NCBI GenBank assembly: GCA_036343635.1
Contig: JAYYVF010000115.1
Coordinates: forward strand, 39,631-103,630
Length of the DNA: 64,000 bases
From: GCA-2693325 sp036343635
Lineage (GTDB): Bacteria; Latescibacterota; UBA2968; UBA8231
Direction of reading: 5' to 3'
A program made the translations under genes and the position numbers. Under the pieces are notes generated by a model. The model did no database searches and had not been told where the DNA came from. It saw only the letters and a list, made by a program, of their open reading frames with translations. This document shows positions 7,082 to 16,980 of this stretch, piece after piece (within the stretch, counting starts at the first letter, position 1; each line of letters starts with the position of its first letter).

Positions 7082-10000
7082 CTATGCAACTTCCGCTCGA
7101 GAATAACAAAGATCTGCTGCCTCCGATACACCTAAAGCTGAATAACAATCACCCAAAAGCTGAAAGGACCTAGCATCGTCAGGTACAACTTTCAAAATTA
7201 TTTCCAGATGATCCACAGCCTTCCAGTAGGCACGTTGCTCTATATAGACTTCAGATAAAATTCTTCTGTAATCAATCACCCCTCCAGCCAATTCGATAGC
7301 AGACAAAATGGCCAACTCTGCACATCGAAACAACTTACTGGACATTAAGTGTATACCCAATTGCCCCAACAACAGGGCCATGCCTTCACTAGATGTGATC
7401 TCTTTCAAATCGATCTGCAACGTCGGCACACACTCTGCTATACCTTTTAGAATTTCAATCCGGCTCCCGAACGAGTCCTCAGACCGTTTTATTACCACGA
7501 ACAAATAACTCAATTCTATATCAAGTAAACTTTTGTCCAAATCTCGAATTTCGGATAACAGTTCCGAGGTTTCATCGTAACGCTCCTGATCGAGCATCAA
7601 GTGAACAAGGTTCGCTTTTGCATCCACGTTTTGTTGATTTAATTTTAGCACTTCTCTATATGCCTCTTCTGACTCTGAAAAACGTTCGCACACTTTTAAT
7701 ACATATCCTAGGTTCATTAACGGATTGGTCGGATCCGACGAAAACTGTACTGACTTTTCGAAGTAATCCTTTGCACGATCAAAATCCGCGCCCTGCATAC
7801 AAATAACACCTGCGTTAAAAAGATGCTCAGGATGATTAGGAGAAATAGCTAAAGCTTCCGTTATCACGTCTTTTGCTTCAGTTGTACGATTCAGTTTTTG
7901 AAAAAGACTAAATAAATGACCAAGAGCTTCACATCGCCGGGAAATAGGTATTTCTGCAGCTGCACGATATTCGGCTATAGCTTTTCCCCATTCCTCTAAT
8001 TCTCCGTAGGCCTGCGCGCAAAGCAAATGAGCTGAATAAAGCAATTCGTTACGATCTATAGGGAAAAACGTGTGCTGATCTCCCTGGGAAAGTGCTACTA
8101 CACCGTGCTGTAAAACCTGTTGAGGTTTTGATAGTTTTGTATATACTTCCGCCAGAGAAAGCTGTGTAAGCATATATTTGGAATCTACCTCTTCAGCCTT
8201 TTTTAAATATTCAAGAGCCTCATCCAAACGATCCATCTTGATATACGTTCGCCCTAAAAAAAGTAAGGCCGTAGTATAAACAATCCAGTTTCGGTCGGCG
8301 TAACAATCCGTTTCCTCTAAGATTATTCGATAAACTTCTTCAGCCTCAGCCAACCTCCCCGTCGAATAATAAGTCAGTGCTACGTGAGACCGCTCCATAT
8401 AATCTTCAGGATGTTTCTCAATCCATTTTTCCATTATTTTTAAATAGCGATCCTTCTTAGCTGCTACCACTTCTGGTGTGGTGTATCCCGTATGTTGGAC
8501 ACGGATCTCAGTTTGAATCATTTGCAACCCCAAGCTTTCCAGCGATGGGGTAACCTGTTCATGAACAGGCATTTGGAAATGAACGCCGGGGAGATTGGGA
8601 AACAATCTAAGTTGCAGGCATGATACATCTTCGTAACCTTGATCATCTAAAATGAAGAAATAAGCCTGGTTTTTATCTTGATCGATAGCGTCACGGATTG
8701 GTTTGTGCGATTCTTCCGGTAGGATATCATCTGCATCTAACCACAGTATCCAGTCACTCGATGCTAATTCTATTGATTTGTTACGCGCCGCAGCAAAATC
8801 ATCGCACCATTCAAAATGCCCTATCTTCGCATCATACTTCTGGGCAATCTCCACGGTCTTGTCCCTCGAACCCGTATCTACAATTACAATTTCATCAACA
8901 AGGTCCTTTGCGCTATCCAGGCAGCGCGCCAAACGCTTTTCTTCGTCACGAACAATCATGCACAAACTTAAAGTTTTAGGTGGCACATCCCCTTTAGGAA
9001 CCTTTACGGAATTAGCACCAATCACGACAGGATTTTTCAGCTTAACGTAACCGACAGCCTTTTTCGGCTTAACGTAAAGACCCCTGTCCGCAGCAGTTAC
9101 TCCACGACTCAACATAGATAACGCCCGCTTCGCTTCCGTACGCTGTGGGGCGATATCCAGGGCATTTTGAAATGCCTTAGCAGCCCCATCTTGATCACCT
9201 TGTGAGCTTAATGCCTGACCGACAAAAAATTGAATCGAGTAATCAACCGAAACCTCCTCGAAGGATGGGTACGGTTCAAAACTACCAGACTCGGCCAAAC
9301 GCAGGTATTTTAACGCTTTAGTAAATTCACCTTTTTTTACAAACAAATCACCCAACGAAAGATAGGCTACCTTACATTTAGATCTTCGAGAAACAGCCTC
9401 TTCCAAAAAGTTACCCGCCGCATCGTAATCACCCGTCTCCAACAGACATCGTCCACTGAGAGTCAAGGATTTTTCAAATAGTCCCTGAAACTCTTTCGCG
9501 TCACAATCTGCCGTTATTTGAGAAAAATAAAAGAGGGCCGTTGTGTAATCTCCCTGAGTATAGAGCACGCTCCCATAATGAAAGTACGCATTCCAATCTT
9601 CCTCATGACGTTTTAACCATTCTTCACGTAAATACCTGTAATAATTTTGCTTTTCATCAACATCATCTGTTGAAATTTTCTTGTTATGCTGTATCGTTAT
9701 ATCTGAAGTTTTTATCAGAATACCTGCCCTTCGATGAGATTCGGTAACACTCTCATCTACGGGAAATTCATAACGGATTTCTGGCTTATTTGGAAACATC
9801 CTAATTTGCCGTTTCAATTTTGTGTCACCGGAATTATTCCTTATCGTAAGATCTAATCCTACCTCGGGTTTAGTCCGTTTTGTTTGGAATATTTTGATCC
9901 GATCTTCGGCAAGCAAAAATTCGTCCGCGTCCAGACACAAAATCCAGTCGCCGGTCGCCAGTTGAAGTGAGAAGTTGCGTGCAGCAGAAAAATCATCACA

Positions 10001-11227
10001 CCATTCAAATTTCTCTACCACAACACCGTATGTCTTTGCAATTTCAACAGTGGCATCCGATGAACCCGTATCCACAACTACAACTTGATCTGCAATTGCA
10101 ACAGCACTATCCAAACAACTAGAAATATGAGCTTCTTCATTTCTAGCAATGATACAAACACTCAGAGAATAGGCTGTTGCCAGTCGAGCCACATTCTTCG
10201 CAAGAACTGTATTATCTGGCGCACAATCTAAGCCGGCGCGATAACATGCCAACGCTCGGTTGTAATCTCCCTGTTTTTCTAACAACACCGCCTTATTGTT
10301 TAAGGCTTGATGAGAATCAGATATTTTTTCAAGCAAGGAGTTGCACGTTAGTATCGCCTCGTCAACTAGATTCATTCTACTTAAAATATCAGCTTTTAAC
10401 AGCATTGACTGATCGAATTCCACGTAAAGACGACCATTATTAGAAACACCTTCCAAGGACAGAAGCACACTATCTATTTCTATTAAAGCATCTTTGTAGC
10501 GTTCGGCATCTCGGTAAACAAGAGCTAATTCATAACGAGCTCGAACGTCCTGAGGGTTTTCTTTAACCTTTCTAATTCCTGCCTCCATATAGCGATCTGC
10601 ATCACGTCTCTTCTCTATATAACCATAGTGATGCACAGGAACATTACAATCGGCAATCTCGGCGCCCAACCGAACCAATGACGGTTCAACTAACTCATGA
10701 ACTAGCCCCTCAAAACAGACGTTGTTTTTATGCTTCCAAATTCTGACTTTCGTTGAAGGAAACCATCCAGCATACTCACGCTCCTCAGAATATTGCCCTA
10801 CACACTGCCGCCACCCTTCACTGTGACTATCGCTACTATAATTTCTGGTCGTAAGGCGAAATGCATCAGCACTTGTGTTTCTTAATAATTTTCTTAACTC
10901 CGAATGACTTTGCCTTGCAAGCATTTCATCGCAATCTAAACTGAGGATCCATCTACCTTTGGCTTCCTTCAGGGCACGATTACGTGCAAATGAGAAATCC
11001 TCATTCCATTTTTGCCTTACAACACGAGCACCCCATTTATTTGCAACAGAGAGCGTCTCATCCGTAGATCCTGTGTCGACAATGATAATTTCATCAACTA
11101 AGCCCTCAATGCTCGCTAAACAAGCTTCCAGAAACTCGGCCTCATCCTTAGCTATCATACAGAGCGATAATAATGGGCGTTTACTAGGTCGACGCTGTTT
11201 TTTTTGTTTTTTACGTTTCAAACTCAC
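7082..11227 (-). CDS. Triple glycosyltransferase-2 / TPR protein, candidate flagellin glycosyltransferase
   Basis: A 1381-residue cytoplasmic protein with three GT-A (family 2) glycosyltransferase domains at about residues 20-205, 354-515 and 752-930. Each begins LS(L/V)C(M/I)I and has VDTGS and a DxD-type motif (LDCDE 97-101, LDADE 432-436, LDADD 830-834). TPR blocks fill 225-350, 545-705 and 940-1381. No signal peptide or membrane segment is seen; the N-terminus is very basic. The GTG at 11227 has GGAG 8 nt upstream. It sits between csrA and the two flagellins, where flagellin-modifying enzymes are usually found. TPR plus GT2 architecture is known in protein O-glycosylation, so multi-site glycosylation of flagellin is a reasonable inference. 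The donor sugar is unknown. Confidence 0.82.
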   Translation of the reverse strand: MSLKRKKQKKQRRPSKRPLLSLCMIAKDEAEFLEACLASIEGLVDEIIIVDTGSTDETLSVANKWGARVVRQKWNEDFSFARNRALKEAKGRWILSLDCDEMLARQSHSELRKLLRNTSADAFRLTTRNYSSDSHSEGWRQCVGQYSEEREYAGWFPSTKVRIWKHKNNVCFEGLVHELVEPSLVRLGAEIADCNVPVHHYGYIEKRRDADRYMEAGIRKVKENPQDVRARYELALVYRDAERYKDALIEIDSVLLSLEGVSNNGRLYVEFDQSMLLKADILSRMNLVDEAILTCNSLLEKISDSHQALNNKAVLLEKQGDYNRALACYRAGLDCAPDNTVLAKNVARLATAYSLSVCIIARNEEAHISSCLDSAVAIADQVVVVDTGSSDATVEIAKTYGVVVEKFEWCDDFSAARNFSLQLATGDWILCLDADEFLLAEDRIKIFQTKRTKPEVGLDLTIRNNSGDTKLKRQIRMFPNKPEIRYEFPVDESVTESHRRAGILIKTSDITIQHNKKISTDDVDEKQNYYRYLREEWLKRHEEDWNAYFHYGSVLYTQGDYTTALFYFSQITADCDAKEFQGLFEKSLTLSGRCLLETGDYDAAGNFLEEAVSRRSKCKVAYLSLGDLFVKKGEFTKALKYLRLAESGSFEPYPSFEEVSVDYSIQFFVGQALSSQGDQDGAAKAFQNALDIAPQRTEAKRALSMLSRGVTAADRGLYVKPKKAVGYVKLKNPVVIGANSVKVPKGDVPPKTLSLCMIVRDEEKRLARCLDSAKDLVDEIVIVDTGSRDKTVEIAQKYDAKIGHFEWCDDFAAARNKSIELASSDWILWLDADDILPEESHKPIRDAIDQDKNQAYFFILDDQGYEDVSCLQLRLFPNLPGVHFQMPVHEQVTPSLESLGLQMIQTEIRVQHTGYTTPEVVAAKKDRYLKIMEKWIEKHPEDYMERSHVALTYYSTGRLAEAEEVYRIILEETDCYADRNWIVYTTALLFLGRTYIKMDRLDEALEYLKKAEEVDSKYMLTQLSLAEVYTKLSKPQQVLQHGVVALSQGDQHTFFPIDRNELLYSAHLLCAQAYGELEEWGKAIAEYRAAAEIPISRRCEALGHLFSLFQKLNRTTEAKDVITEALAISPNHPEHLFNAGVICMQGADFDRAKDYFEKSVQFSSDPTNPLMNLGYVLKVCERFSESEEAYREVLKLNQQNVDAKANLVHLMLDQERYDETSELLSEIRDLDKSLLDIELSYLFVVIKRSEDSFGSRIEILKGIAECVPTLQIDLKEITSSEGMALLLGQLGIHLMSSKLFRCAELAILSAIELAGGVIDYRRILSEVYIEQRAYWKAVDHLEIILKVVPDDARSFQLLGDCYSALGVSEAADLCYSRAEVA

Positions 11228-11401
11228 AAATATTCTCCAACGATAATAACATCCCTAAGCCTTTAATTAATCCTAAATTATTTTTTGTTTTAGATGAGAC
11301 TCTATACACATTTAACAACGAAATTTCTTATAAACATCATCATCACTCATAATCCTGATTCTTGAAACTTGGTCCTCAACGAAAAACTTTTTTTTAATCT
11401 T

Positions 11402-11635
11402 CTAGCTAGATTTTCGCAACGCCTGGCTTAATGATTTTAACGGCTGATGGTCCGCACGAGCTGCAATTTCATTTTCCTCACGTATTCGTTCATACACTTC
11501 GCCCCTGTGGACAGCAACATCAGATGGAGCTTCAATACCAAGGCGTATCTGCCTTCCTTGTATTTCCAGAACTGTGAGACGAATATCACTACCGATTACA
11601 ATACTTTCCCCAGATTTTCTCGTTAATACGAGCAT
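11402..11635 (-). CDS. csrA: Carbon storage regulator CsrA
   Basis: RNA-binding dimer that blocks translation at GGA motifs. The 77-residue form starts MLVLTRKSGESIVIGSDIRL, exactly the family start, and continues with the conserved GRQIRLGIEAP and VHRGEVYERI. I chose the ATG at 11635 because GGGAG lies 6 nt upstream; an in-frame ATG seven codons earlier would add an unusual leader. The C-terminal tail is longer than the E. coli 61-residue form, as in Bacillus-type CsrA. It lies directly after fliW, the gene for its protein antagonist. The likely target here is the short flagellin mRNA, whose leader has matching sites. Confidence 0.95.
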   Translation of the reverse strand: MLVLTRKSGESIVIGSDIRLTVLEIQGRQIRLGIEAPSDVAVHRGEVYERIREENEIAARADHQPLKSLSQALRKSS

Positions 11636-11688
11636 CTCGGTCTCCCAATCAAACATTTGATCTCAATCAGTGTCATTTTCCCCACCTA

Positions 11689-12147
11689 TTACCCATCATT
11701 ATTTTCAATTAGAGGATGTTTGGTCCCATATCGGTCATCGACCAAGATCATCTGCTTAGCCTGCATTGTGTCAACATTTAAGTAAATGGGCCCCTGCAGA
11801 TTAACTGTTACCTTGCCTGGGTCTTCACTCATCGTAACAATACAATAAATAGCTAACTGTTCAATCCTCTCAATCCCTAATTGAACCAATTCTTCTCGCC
11901 CCACGTTGGGATCATAATCCTGCCAAATCAGCAAAGGATTTAATACGACAAAACCCAGTTGCGGCTGATCTAATGACAACAATCGCAAAAAGGGAGATTC
12001 ATCCTCAACCTCAATCAGGCCAAATCCCTTGCAACGTTCAAAACCAGGGATCCCATTAGAAAATTCCAGACAATCAGATAGAGCGATAGTCAACTCACCA
12101 AACCTGTTATTCTGAAATTTGACTTTTTCTACTTCCTTTTCGGTCAT
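11689..12147 (-). CDS. fliW: Flagellar assembly factor FliW
   Basis: FliW binds either flagellin or CsrA; when flagellin is secreted, FliW is freed to inhibit CsrA and flagellin translation resumes. The 152-residue protein shows family features: FGELTIALSDCLEFSNGIPG, then FLRLLSLDQPQLGFVVLNPL and a C-terminal NLQGPIYLN segment. I chose the ATG at 12147, behind AGGATAGGG. An upstream TTG at 12204 would add 19 residues, but that TTG is part of a possible -35 box and the longer form exceeds normal family length. Stop of fliW and start of csrA are 53 nt apart, so the two are almost certainly cotranscribed. Confidence 0.93.
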   Translation of the reverse strand: MTEKEVEKVKFQNNRFGELTIALSDCLEFSNGIPGFERCKGFGLIEVEDESPFLRLLSLDQPQLGFVVLNPLLIWQDYDPNVGREELVQLGIERIEQLAIYCIVTMSEDPGKVTVNLQGPIYLNVDTMQAKQMILVDDRYGTKHPLIENNDG

Positions 12148-12175
12148 TTTCCCTATCCTGACACTGTTTAGCCAG

Positions 12176-12204
12176 TTTATCTCAACAAAACCAACTTTTG
12201 ACAA
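12176..12204 (-). promoter_or_regulatory. Possible sigma-70-type promoter for fliW-csrA
   Basis: On the minus strand TTGTCA (12204-12199), a 17-nt spacer and GATAAA (12181-12176), 5/6 and 4/6 matches to the consensus. Placement 29 nt before the fliW ATG is plausible for a local promoter that would make the CsrA control module independent of the upstream hook genes. A single-site match in AT-rich DNA is weak evidence. Confidence 0.3.
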
Positions 12205-12263
12205 AAATCTATTATTCGCACGAATTCGAGACCTTTTCTAACAATCAAGCTACAACTCCACCT

Positions 12264-13400
12264 CTAAATAAAGTCCATAAGCGACTGCGGGATAATTGTT
12301 CCTCCAGAGGCAAGTGCTGCTTGAAACACATCTTGCTCTTGCGTCAGATTCACGATGGTAGCAGAAAGATCGACTCCCTCATCCTCAGTCAAAACTGACG
12401 TCATCTCAACAGCAACTCTATCAAGAACATGTTGAGTTGTTTGCATACGGTTGACGCGGGCACCTATCAAGCCACGAGTACTTGAAATATTTTCACGTAC
12501 GGTAGATAGTTTTGAAAACGTGTCACGCACCCCAACAATGTCATCGTCGCGCAAAGCATCACGTAAGTCTAACAAGGCTGAAAAAGGATTTGCTTGAGAT
12601 TTCTCTACTTCTTGAATTCCCTCTTCTAACTGAGTAATGACAGCAGCGCTAAGAGGCGAGTCAGTAGTATCATTTGTTAAAACAGAATTCATAATATCAA
12701 GTCCGATGATGTCCTGGTCATCGACATCTTGTCCCGTTTCATCAGCAAAAGCAGCCGTTAGAGCTTGCGCATCTGCTGCTTCAAGGCCGGAAAGAAGCGT
12801 AGATATCTTGGCACCAGCTAAAGAGCTTGCGCTCCCAAATACATCACTACCGGGAACATTCACCTGAACAACCACCCCTTCACCTATTTGGCGTTCGATA
12901 CTACCACCCGCATTCCCATTGGCTACTATTTCAACTATCCGACCGGTTTCATCACGCCGAGCAGAATATGGTGTCTGGTTAGTCTGAGTGCCCGAAAAGA
13001 TATGCTGCCCACGAATTTGGGTTTCACTCAGACTAAGAGCCAGTTCAATAAATTGATCAATCTGGTCTGCTATTGTAATTCGCTGAGACGCATTATACGT
13101 ACTACTTGACCCCTGAACGGCCAATCCCGTAGCCTCAACAAACAATGTTTCCATCTCATCAAGCGCGGCCTCACTCACCTCCAGCCAGCCCTTTCCGTCG
13201 CTGATATTACGCCCGAATTGTTCTATATTTCGCAACTCCGAACGGAGAGCTAACGTTCGTTCTACCGCAGCAGGATCGTCAGAAAGCCGATTGATACGCG
13301 ACCCCGAAGATAATTGGGTCTGGTATTGCGTCATACGTCCATATGAGCGATCAAGATTATTGACCAAGGTATTTACTGCCATTTTTGCTGTTATTCTCAT
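12264..13400 (-). CDS. flgL: Hook-filament junction protein FlgL (HAP3)
   Basis: Joins hook to filament, with flagellin-like N- and C-terminal helices. The 378-residue protein starts MRITAKMAVNTLVNNLDRSY and has QLSSGSRINRLSDDPAAVER, the typical FlgL counterpart of the flagellin SSGLRIN motif; the C-terminal coiled helix (LTQEQDVFQAALASGGTIIP) is intact. Length is in the usual range. A ribosome site TAGGAG precedes the ATG at 13400. It follows flgK after 71 nt and precedes fliW, so hook-associated proteins and flagellin control genes are adjacent. Confidence 0.95.
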   Translation of the reverse strand: MRITAKMAVNTLVNNLDRSYGRMTQYQTQLSSGSRINRLSDDPAAVERTLALRSELRNIEQFGRNISDGKGWLEVSEAALDEMETLFVEATGLAVQGSSSTYNASQRITIADQIDQFIELALSLSETQIRGQHIFSGTQTNQTPYSARRDETGRIVEIVANGNAGGSIERQIGEGVVVQVNVPGSDVFGSASSLAGAKISTLLSGLEAADAQALTAAFADETGQDVDDQDIIGLDIMNSVLTNDTTDSPLSAAVITQLEEGIQEVEKSQANPFSALLDLRDALRDDDIVGVRDTFSKLSTVRENISSTRGLIGARVNRMQTTQHVLDRVAVEMTSVLTEDEGVDLSATIVNLTQEQDVFQAALASGGTIIPQSLMDFI

Positions 13401-13471
13401 AATGAACTCCTACAACACTTTAAGTGACTTTTACAATCACATATCTTAAGATTATTGTCCATAATATCGAT

Positions 13472-14896
13472 TTATATATTTATTGCCACTTCCATCAAGT
13501 CGTCAATAATGGACACTGCTCTTGCGGCTGCTTGATAGGCACGTTGATAAAGAACCAATTGCGAGGCTTCATCATTTAACGAGACACCTTGTATTCCTTG
13601 ACGTCTATTTTCTATCTGATCGGCAAACAACCTATTGTTTTCGGCCATCGTCTGCGCTTCCCTGCTCTTTGCCCCAACCTCACCAAGCATTTCATTGTAA
13701 AAGCCCTCAATAGTCTGCGTACCTTCACGCATCAAAGAACTATTACGTAGAGAGCTGATAGACAAAGCCAATTCATTGTCTCCGGAATTTCCATCAGCAG
13801 AAGCCGCTATAGCATTTAAGTCAGAAAGTACAGCGTCACTGATTGCAATATTACTCGCTGTAAGCTTCTCCGAATCAAAGAAATTGACCCCCGTAGATCC
13901 GTCCAAGCCAAATCCAGACCGGTGCAACGAATTGACACCCTCAACAATTGCCGAGGCCATTTGATCAATACGGTCAACAAAATCAGGAATCGTATCATAT
14001 GCAAGTTCAGTGAAACCAAGAAGTTGTCCACCTCCGATAGGAGCCATTCCACCTCCGTTCGGCAGCATCACCTGAATAAAAGAGCTACCATCCTCAGATG
14101 ATTGTCTTACTCCCAAGTGCAGGGCCCGATCCCCCTCTACGAGATGTTGTCCTGAAACCAATACGGAAAGTTGCCCATTGTCGTGTTCAGCTAAAGACAC
14201 ATCAATTAGGTTTGAAAGCTGATCAACCAACAAATCACGACGATCCTTTAAATCAGCTGCCTCGATTCCACCAAAATTAGCCTCTGGCAATTGATCATTT
14301 AGTTCAGCTAACTGGTCTAATAATCCGTTAACTTCTTCAATCTGGTCTATAATACTCTGATCAAGCTGACCCTTAATATCAGACAACTTGGCATCATACT
14401 GATGCATTGTATTAACTAAAAAGTCTGCTTCCTGTCTCACCGCCGCTCGGGCAGCCCCACTTTCAGGCATATTCGCAAGATCCTGCCAAGCATTCCAAAA
14501 ACGACTCAATGATCCACTAATACCCAGCCCCGAAGGCTCATTAAACACCGTACCTGCCTCCCCAGCTCCCGCTCCTACCGGCTCATTAAATACTCCCTCG
14601 ATACTTGCCATCCCCTTCTCAAGCGCCTGCCAACGGCCCAATACTTGTTGCTGAACACGCATTTGGGCATCATCAAAAGTACTGCGCTGGCGTTGGATAG
14701 ATGCTACATCCGCTCCCGTACCCAATCCATTCTTATGCCCGGTAATCACATTCTCTAATACAACTGCACGCCTCGAATAACCAGGCGTATTTGCATTAGC
14801 AATGTTGTGACCTGTAGCATTCAACCCGGCCTGTTGTGCATGAAGAGCACGCCGCCCTATTTCTATACCATGATTTGCAGAAGATCGAATAGGCAT
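13472..14896 (-). CDS. flgK: Hook-associated protein FlgK (HAP1)
   Basis: First of the two hook-filament junction proteins. The N-terminus (GIEIGRRALHAQQAGLNATG then HNIANANTPGYSRRAVVLEN) is the conserved rod/hook family motif, and the C-terminus (SLNDEASQLVLYQRAYQAAA, ARAVSIIDDLMEVAINI) is the matching D0 helix. At 474 residues it is near the short end of the range (450-600). It begins 12 nt after the flgN stop and is followed by flgL, the standard flgN-flgK-flgL order in many diderms. FlgN is its expected export chaperone. Confidence 0.95.
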   Translation of the reverse strand: MPIRSSANHGIEIGRRALHAQQAGLNATGHNIANANTPGYSRRAVVLENVITGHKNGLGTGADVASIQRQRSTFDDAQMRVQQQVLGRWQALEKGMASIEGVFNEPVGAGAGEAGTVFNEPSGLGISGSLSRFWNAWQDLANMPESGAARAAVRQEADFLVNTMHQYDAKLSDIKGQLDQSIIDQIEEVNGLLDQLAELNDQLPEANFGGIEAADLKDRRDLLVDQLSNLIDVSLAEHDNGQLSVLVSGQHLVEGDRALHLGVRQSSEDGSSFIQVMLPNGGGMAPIGGGQLLGFTELAYDTIPDFVDRIDQMASAIVEGVNSLHRSGFGLDGSTGVNFFDSEKLTASNIAISDAVLSDLNAIAASADGNSGDNELALSISSLRNSSLMREGTQTIEGFYNEMLGEVGAKSREAQTMAENNRLFADQIENRRQGIQGVSLNDEASQLVLYQRAYQAAARAVSIIDDLMEVAINI

Positions 14897-14907
14897 CTAC
14901 CTATCTC

Positions 14908-15414
14908 CTAGGCCGTGTGGTTTACAAAGCTTCGATCACCTGTAGCACGTCTTACGGTTCCAAATTGGCCGTAAACGCCGCGTTGCAGTGGGCCTTGTCC
15001 TGTTAAAATATCTAAACAACGTTCCGTATAACGAAGAGACTGACGAATAAGAAATGAGTTATTTGCACTTACTTTTCTTATCTTTTTATTTAAATCAATG
15101 AGTTTTTCACGCATACGAGCCAACTCTGTGGCCCGAGACCCCTCGAGTACCTCCAAAAGGCGCCCGAGATTAACTTGATCCGCTTCTAACGATAGGTTTT
15201 CGGACAATTCAACCACAATGTTTTGTCGCCTCGCTTCAAGTTCATGAGCTTTCGAAGCAACCTCCTGCTGAGACAATACACACTCCTCAATACCTCTAAC
15301 GTTGTCTTCAACGATCGCCTTCTGCTCATCATTCAAGATATCAAGCAAGTCATTAAAGACTCGCACCTCTTCATTGATAACTTGAGTTAAACTGCCTAAA
15401 AGTTCCTCATTCAC
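14908..15414 (-). CDS. flgN: Flagellar export chaperone FlgN
   Basis: Predicted all-helical, coiled-coil protein of 168 residues that keeps FlgK and FlgL unfolded for export. Heptad-like runs are visible from residue 10 to about 135 (VFNDLLDILNDEQKAIVEDN, LDLNKKI-type segments), with a conserved N-x-F/L pattern (VSANNSFLIRQSLRYTERCL) typical of the FlgN family. Sequence conservation in this family is poor, so position counts: it overlaps the end of flgJ by 8 nt and directly precedes flgK. The C-terminal tail is polar and probably disordered. Confidence 0.82.
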   Translation of the reverse strand: MNEELLGSLTQVINEEVRVFNDLLDILNDEQKAIVEDNVRGIEECVLSQQEVASKAHELEARRQNIVVELSENLSLEADQVNLGRLLEVLEGSRATELARMREKLIDLNKKIRKVSANNSFLIRQSLRYTERCLDILTGQGPLQRGVYGQFGTVRRATGDRSFVNHTA

Positions 15415-15862
15415 GATTTAATTTTCCTTTTGAAATCGTTGCAGTGGAATTATTTAAAGATGCATTAAACCTTTTATTGGTTTGTATTGAAGCTTCAGTT
15501 TTTTCTTCTAATCCCATTCTGTAACTCAATTGCTTATAAAGAATTTCACTCAAACTATTTGGTCCAGTCTTACTAGCCATTTTCTTTGCCCACTCTTCAT
15601 CTAACATGCCCTCAAAAATCGATTCTCCGTTACTCTTGTTTAGGATTCCCCCTGCACCTACCGTTTTACGCATCGCAGAAATCATTTGATTCATAAAGAC
15701 AGCTTCAAACTGGCGAGAGGCCTCCCGCAGTGCAGCCCTTTTCTCATCTAAAGATCCATTCGCCTTTGAAGATAGCGCATGAATATTTTGCTTTAGCTCC
15801 GAAGAATTGGGATTGTTCCCATGTTGCCAGGTAGCATTTATCAATCCTAAGTTGTTTTCCAT
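15407..15862 (-). CDS. flgJ: Rod-binding protein FlgJ (N-terminal domain only)
   Basis: Scaffold for rod assembly. The 151-residue protein contains the rod-binding domain (about residues 45-115: QFEAVFMNQMISAMRKTVGA and FEGMLDEEWAKKMASKTGPN). It lacks the C-terminal peptidoglycan hydrolase domain found in gamma- and betaproteobacterial FlgJ. This single-domain form is usual in many other phyla, where a separate hydrolase opens the cell wall; no such gene is seen in this window. It lies 7 nt after flgI and overlaps flgN by 8 nt, consistent with one polycistronic message. Confidence 0.9.
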   Translation of the reverse strand: MENNLGLINATWQHGNNPNSSELKQNIHALSSKANGSLDEKRAALREASRQFEAVFMNQMISAMRKTVGAGGILNKSNGESIFEGMLDEEWAKKMASKTGPNSLSEILYKQLSYRMGLEEKTEASIQTNKRFNASLNNSTATISKGKLNRE

Positions 15863-15869
15863 GACCTAC

Positions 15870-16979
15870 CTACTGTATTACCAGTTCGGCTCGAAGCGCA
15901 CCAGCCGCCTTTAGCGATTGAAGTATTGAAATTAAATCTCTCGGGGTGACTCCTAACGCATTCAAGTTTTGAACAAGCTCACTCACGGTAGGCATCGAAC
16001 CAACATCGAACGAACTAATAATGGGATGGAGTCGATTAGGCTCCTCTTCAACAACCGGCCCCCCAAACATATCGCCACCACCATCTTCCATAGGGATTTT
16101 GAGTTTCAGACTGCCGTGCGACAATGCTACGGCAGAGACTGATACATTTTCCCCTATGATTACCGTACCTGTTCTTTCATTCACAACTACACGCGCAGGT
16201 AAATCCGGGACAACCCGTATCTTCTCTAATTCCGCTATAAAAGTGACCATGTCATCCGGCATACTACGCGTATTGTCTAAATCAATCACAATTGTTCCTG
16301 GATCCACAGCACGTGCCAAATTTGCTTCCCCAAAATATTCATCAATTGCATAGGACATACGGGCAGCCGTTGTCCAGTCTGACTGATAAAGCATCAATAT
16401 CAATTCTGGATCTAACTTTTCAAGTTTCGGCACTTCTTCCATTACAATACCACCCCCTGGCACATTCCCCACTACCGTATGATTCTTTCGAACACTGCCA
16501 CCCCCTCCACCACCCAGATTAAAACCTCCAATAGAAATAGATCCTTGCGCTGTTACGTAGGCAGTGCCGTCCGGTCCAAAAAGCACCGATTGCAACAAGG
16601 TGCCGCCCTGCAATGAAGAAGCATCTCCAACTGAGGCAACATGTATATCAATATGACTGCCTTTACGCTGGAACGGCGAAAGAGTCGCAGAAACACTTAC
16701 TCCCGCCACATTTCGGACTTCTACCTGTTTAGGCGTCACTGCAAGATTCATATGGTGCATCATATTAGCCATCATCTGAAAAGTAAATTCTGAACGACGA
16801 CCATCTCCCGTTCCCTCAAGGCCAATAATCAGTCCTACTCCCGTTAAAGGTATTTCTTCACCCATTTGTATTTTACCCAGATCTTTAATTCGTACCGCTG
16901 GCGTTTCTGCCGTAACGGGTAAACCAGCAAATAACAGGATCAAACAAATTCTCATGGATGTTGAAATAGAAAAAGACAT
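15870..16979 (-). CDS. flgI: Flagellar P-ring protein FlgI
   Basis: Forms the periplasmic peptidoglycan ring around the rod. An N-terminal signal peptide (MRICLILLFAGLPVTAETPA) is followed by the conserved RIKDLGKIQMGEEIPLTGVG, LIIGLEGTGDG and SVSATLSPFQRKGSHIDIHV segments. It ends near GVTPRDLISILQSLKAAGAL, the hallmark FlgI C-terminus. The 369 residues are normal for the family. A glycine-rich loop (about 150-158) and an acidic insert (MEDGGGDMFGGPVVEEE) are local oddities. It begins 2 nt after flgH stops. Together with flgA and flgH it shows that the cell has an outer membrane. Confidence 0.96.
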   Translation of the reverse strand: MSFSISTSMRICLILLFAGLPVTAETPAVRIKDLGKIQMGEEIPLTGVGLIIGLEGTGDGRRSEFTFQMMANMMHHMNLAVTPKQVEVRNVAGVSVSATLSPFQRKGSHIDIHVASVGDASSLQGGTLLQSVLFGPDGTAYVTAQGSISIGGFNLGGGGGGSVRKNHTVVGNVPGGGIVMEEVPKLEKLDPELILMLYQSDWTTAARMSYAIDEYFGEANLARAVDPGTIVIDLDNTRSMPDDMVTFIAELEKIRVVPDLPARVVVNERTGTVIIGENVSVSAVALSHGSLKLKIPMEDGGGDMFGGPVVEEEPNRLHPIISSFDVGSMPTVSELVQNLNALGVTPRDLISILQSLKAAGALRAELVIQ

Positions 16980-16980
16980 T

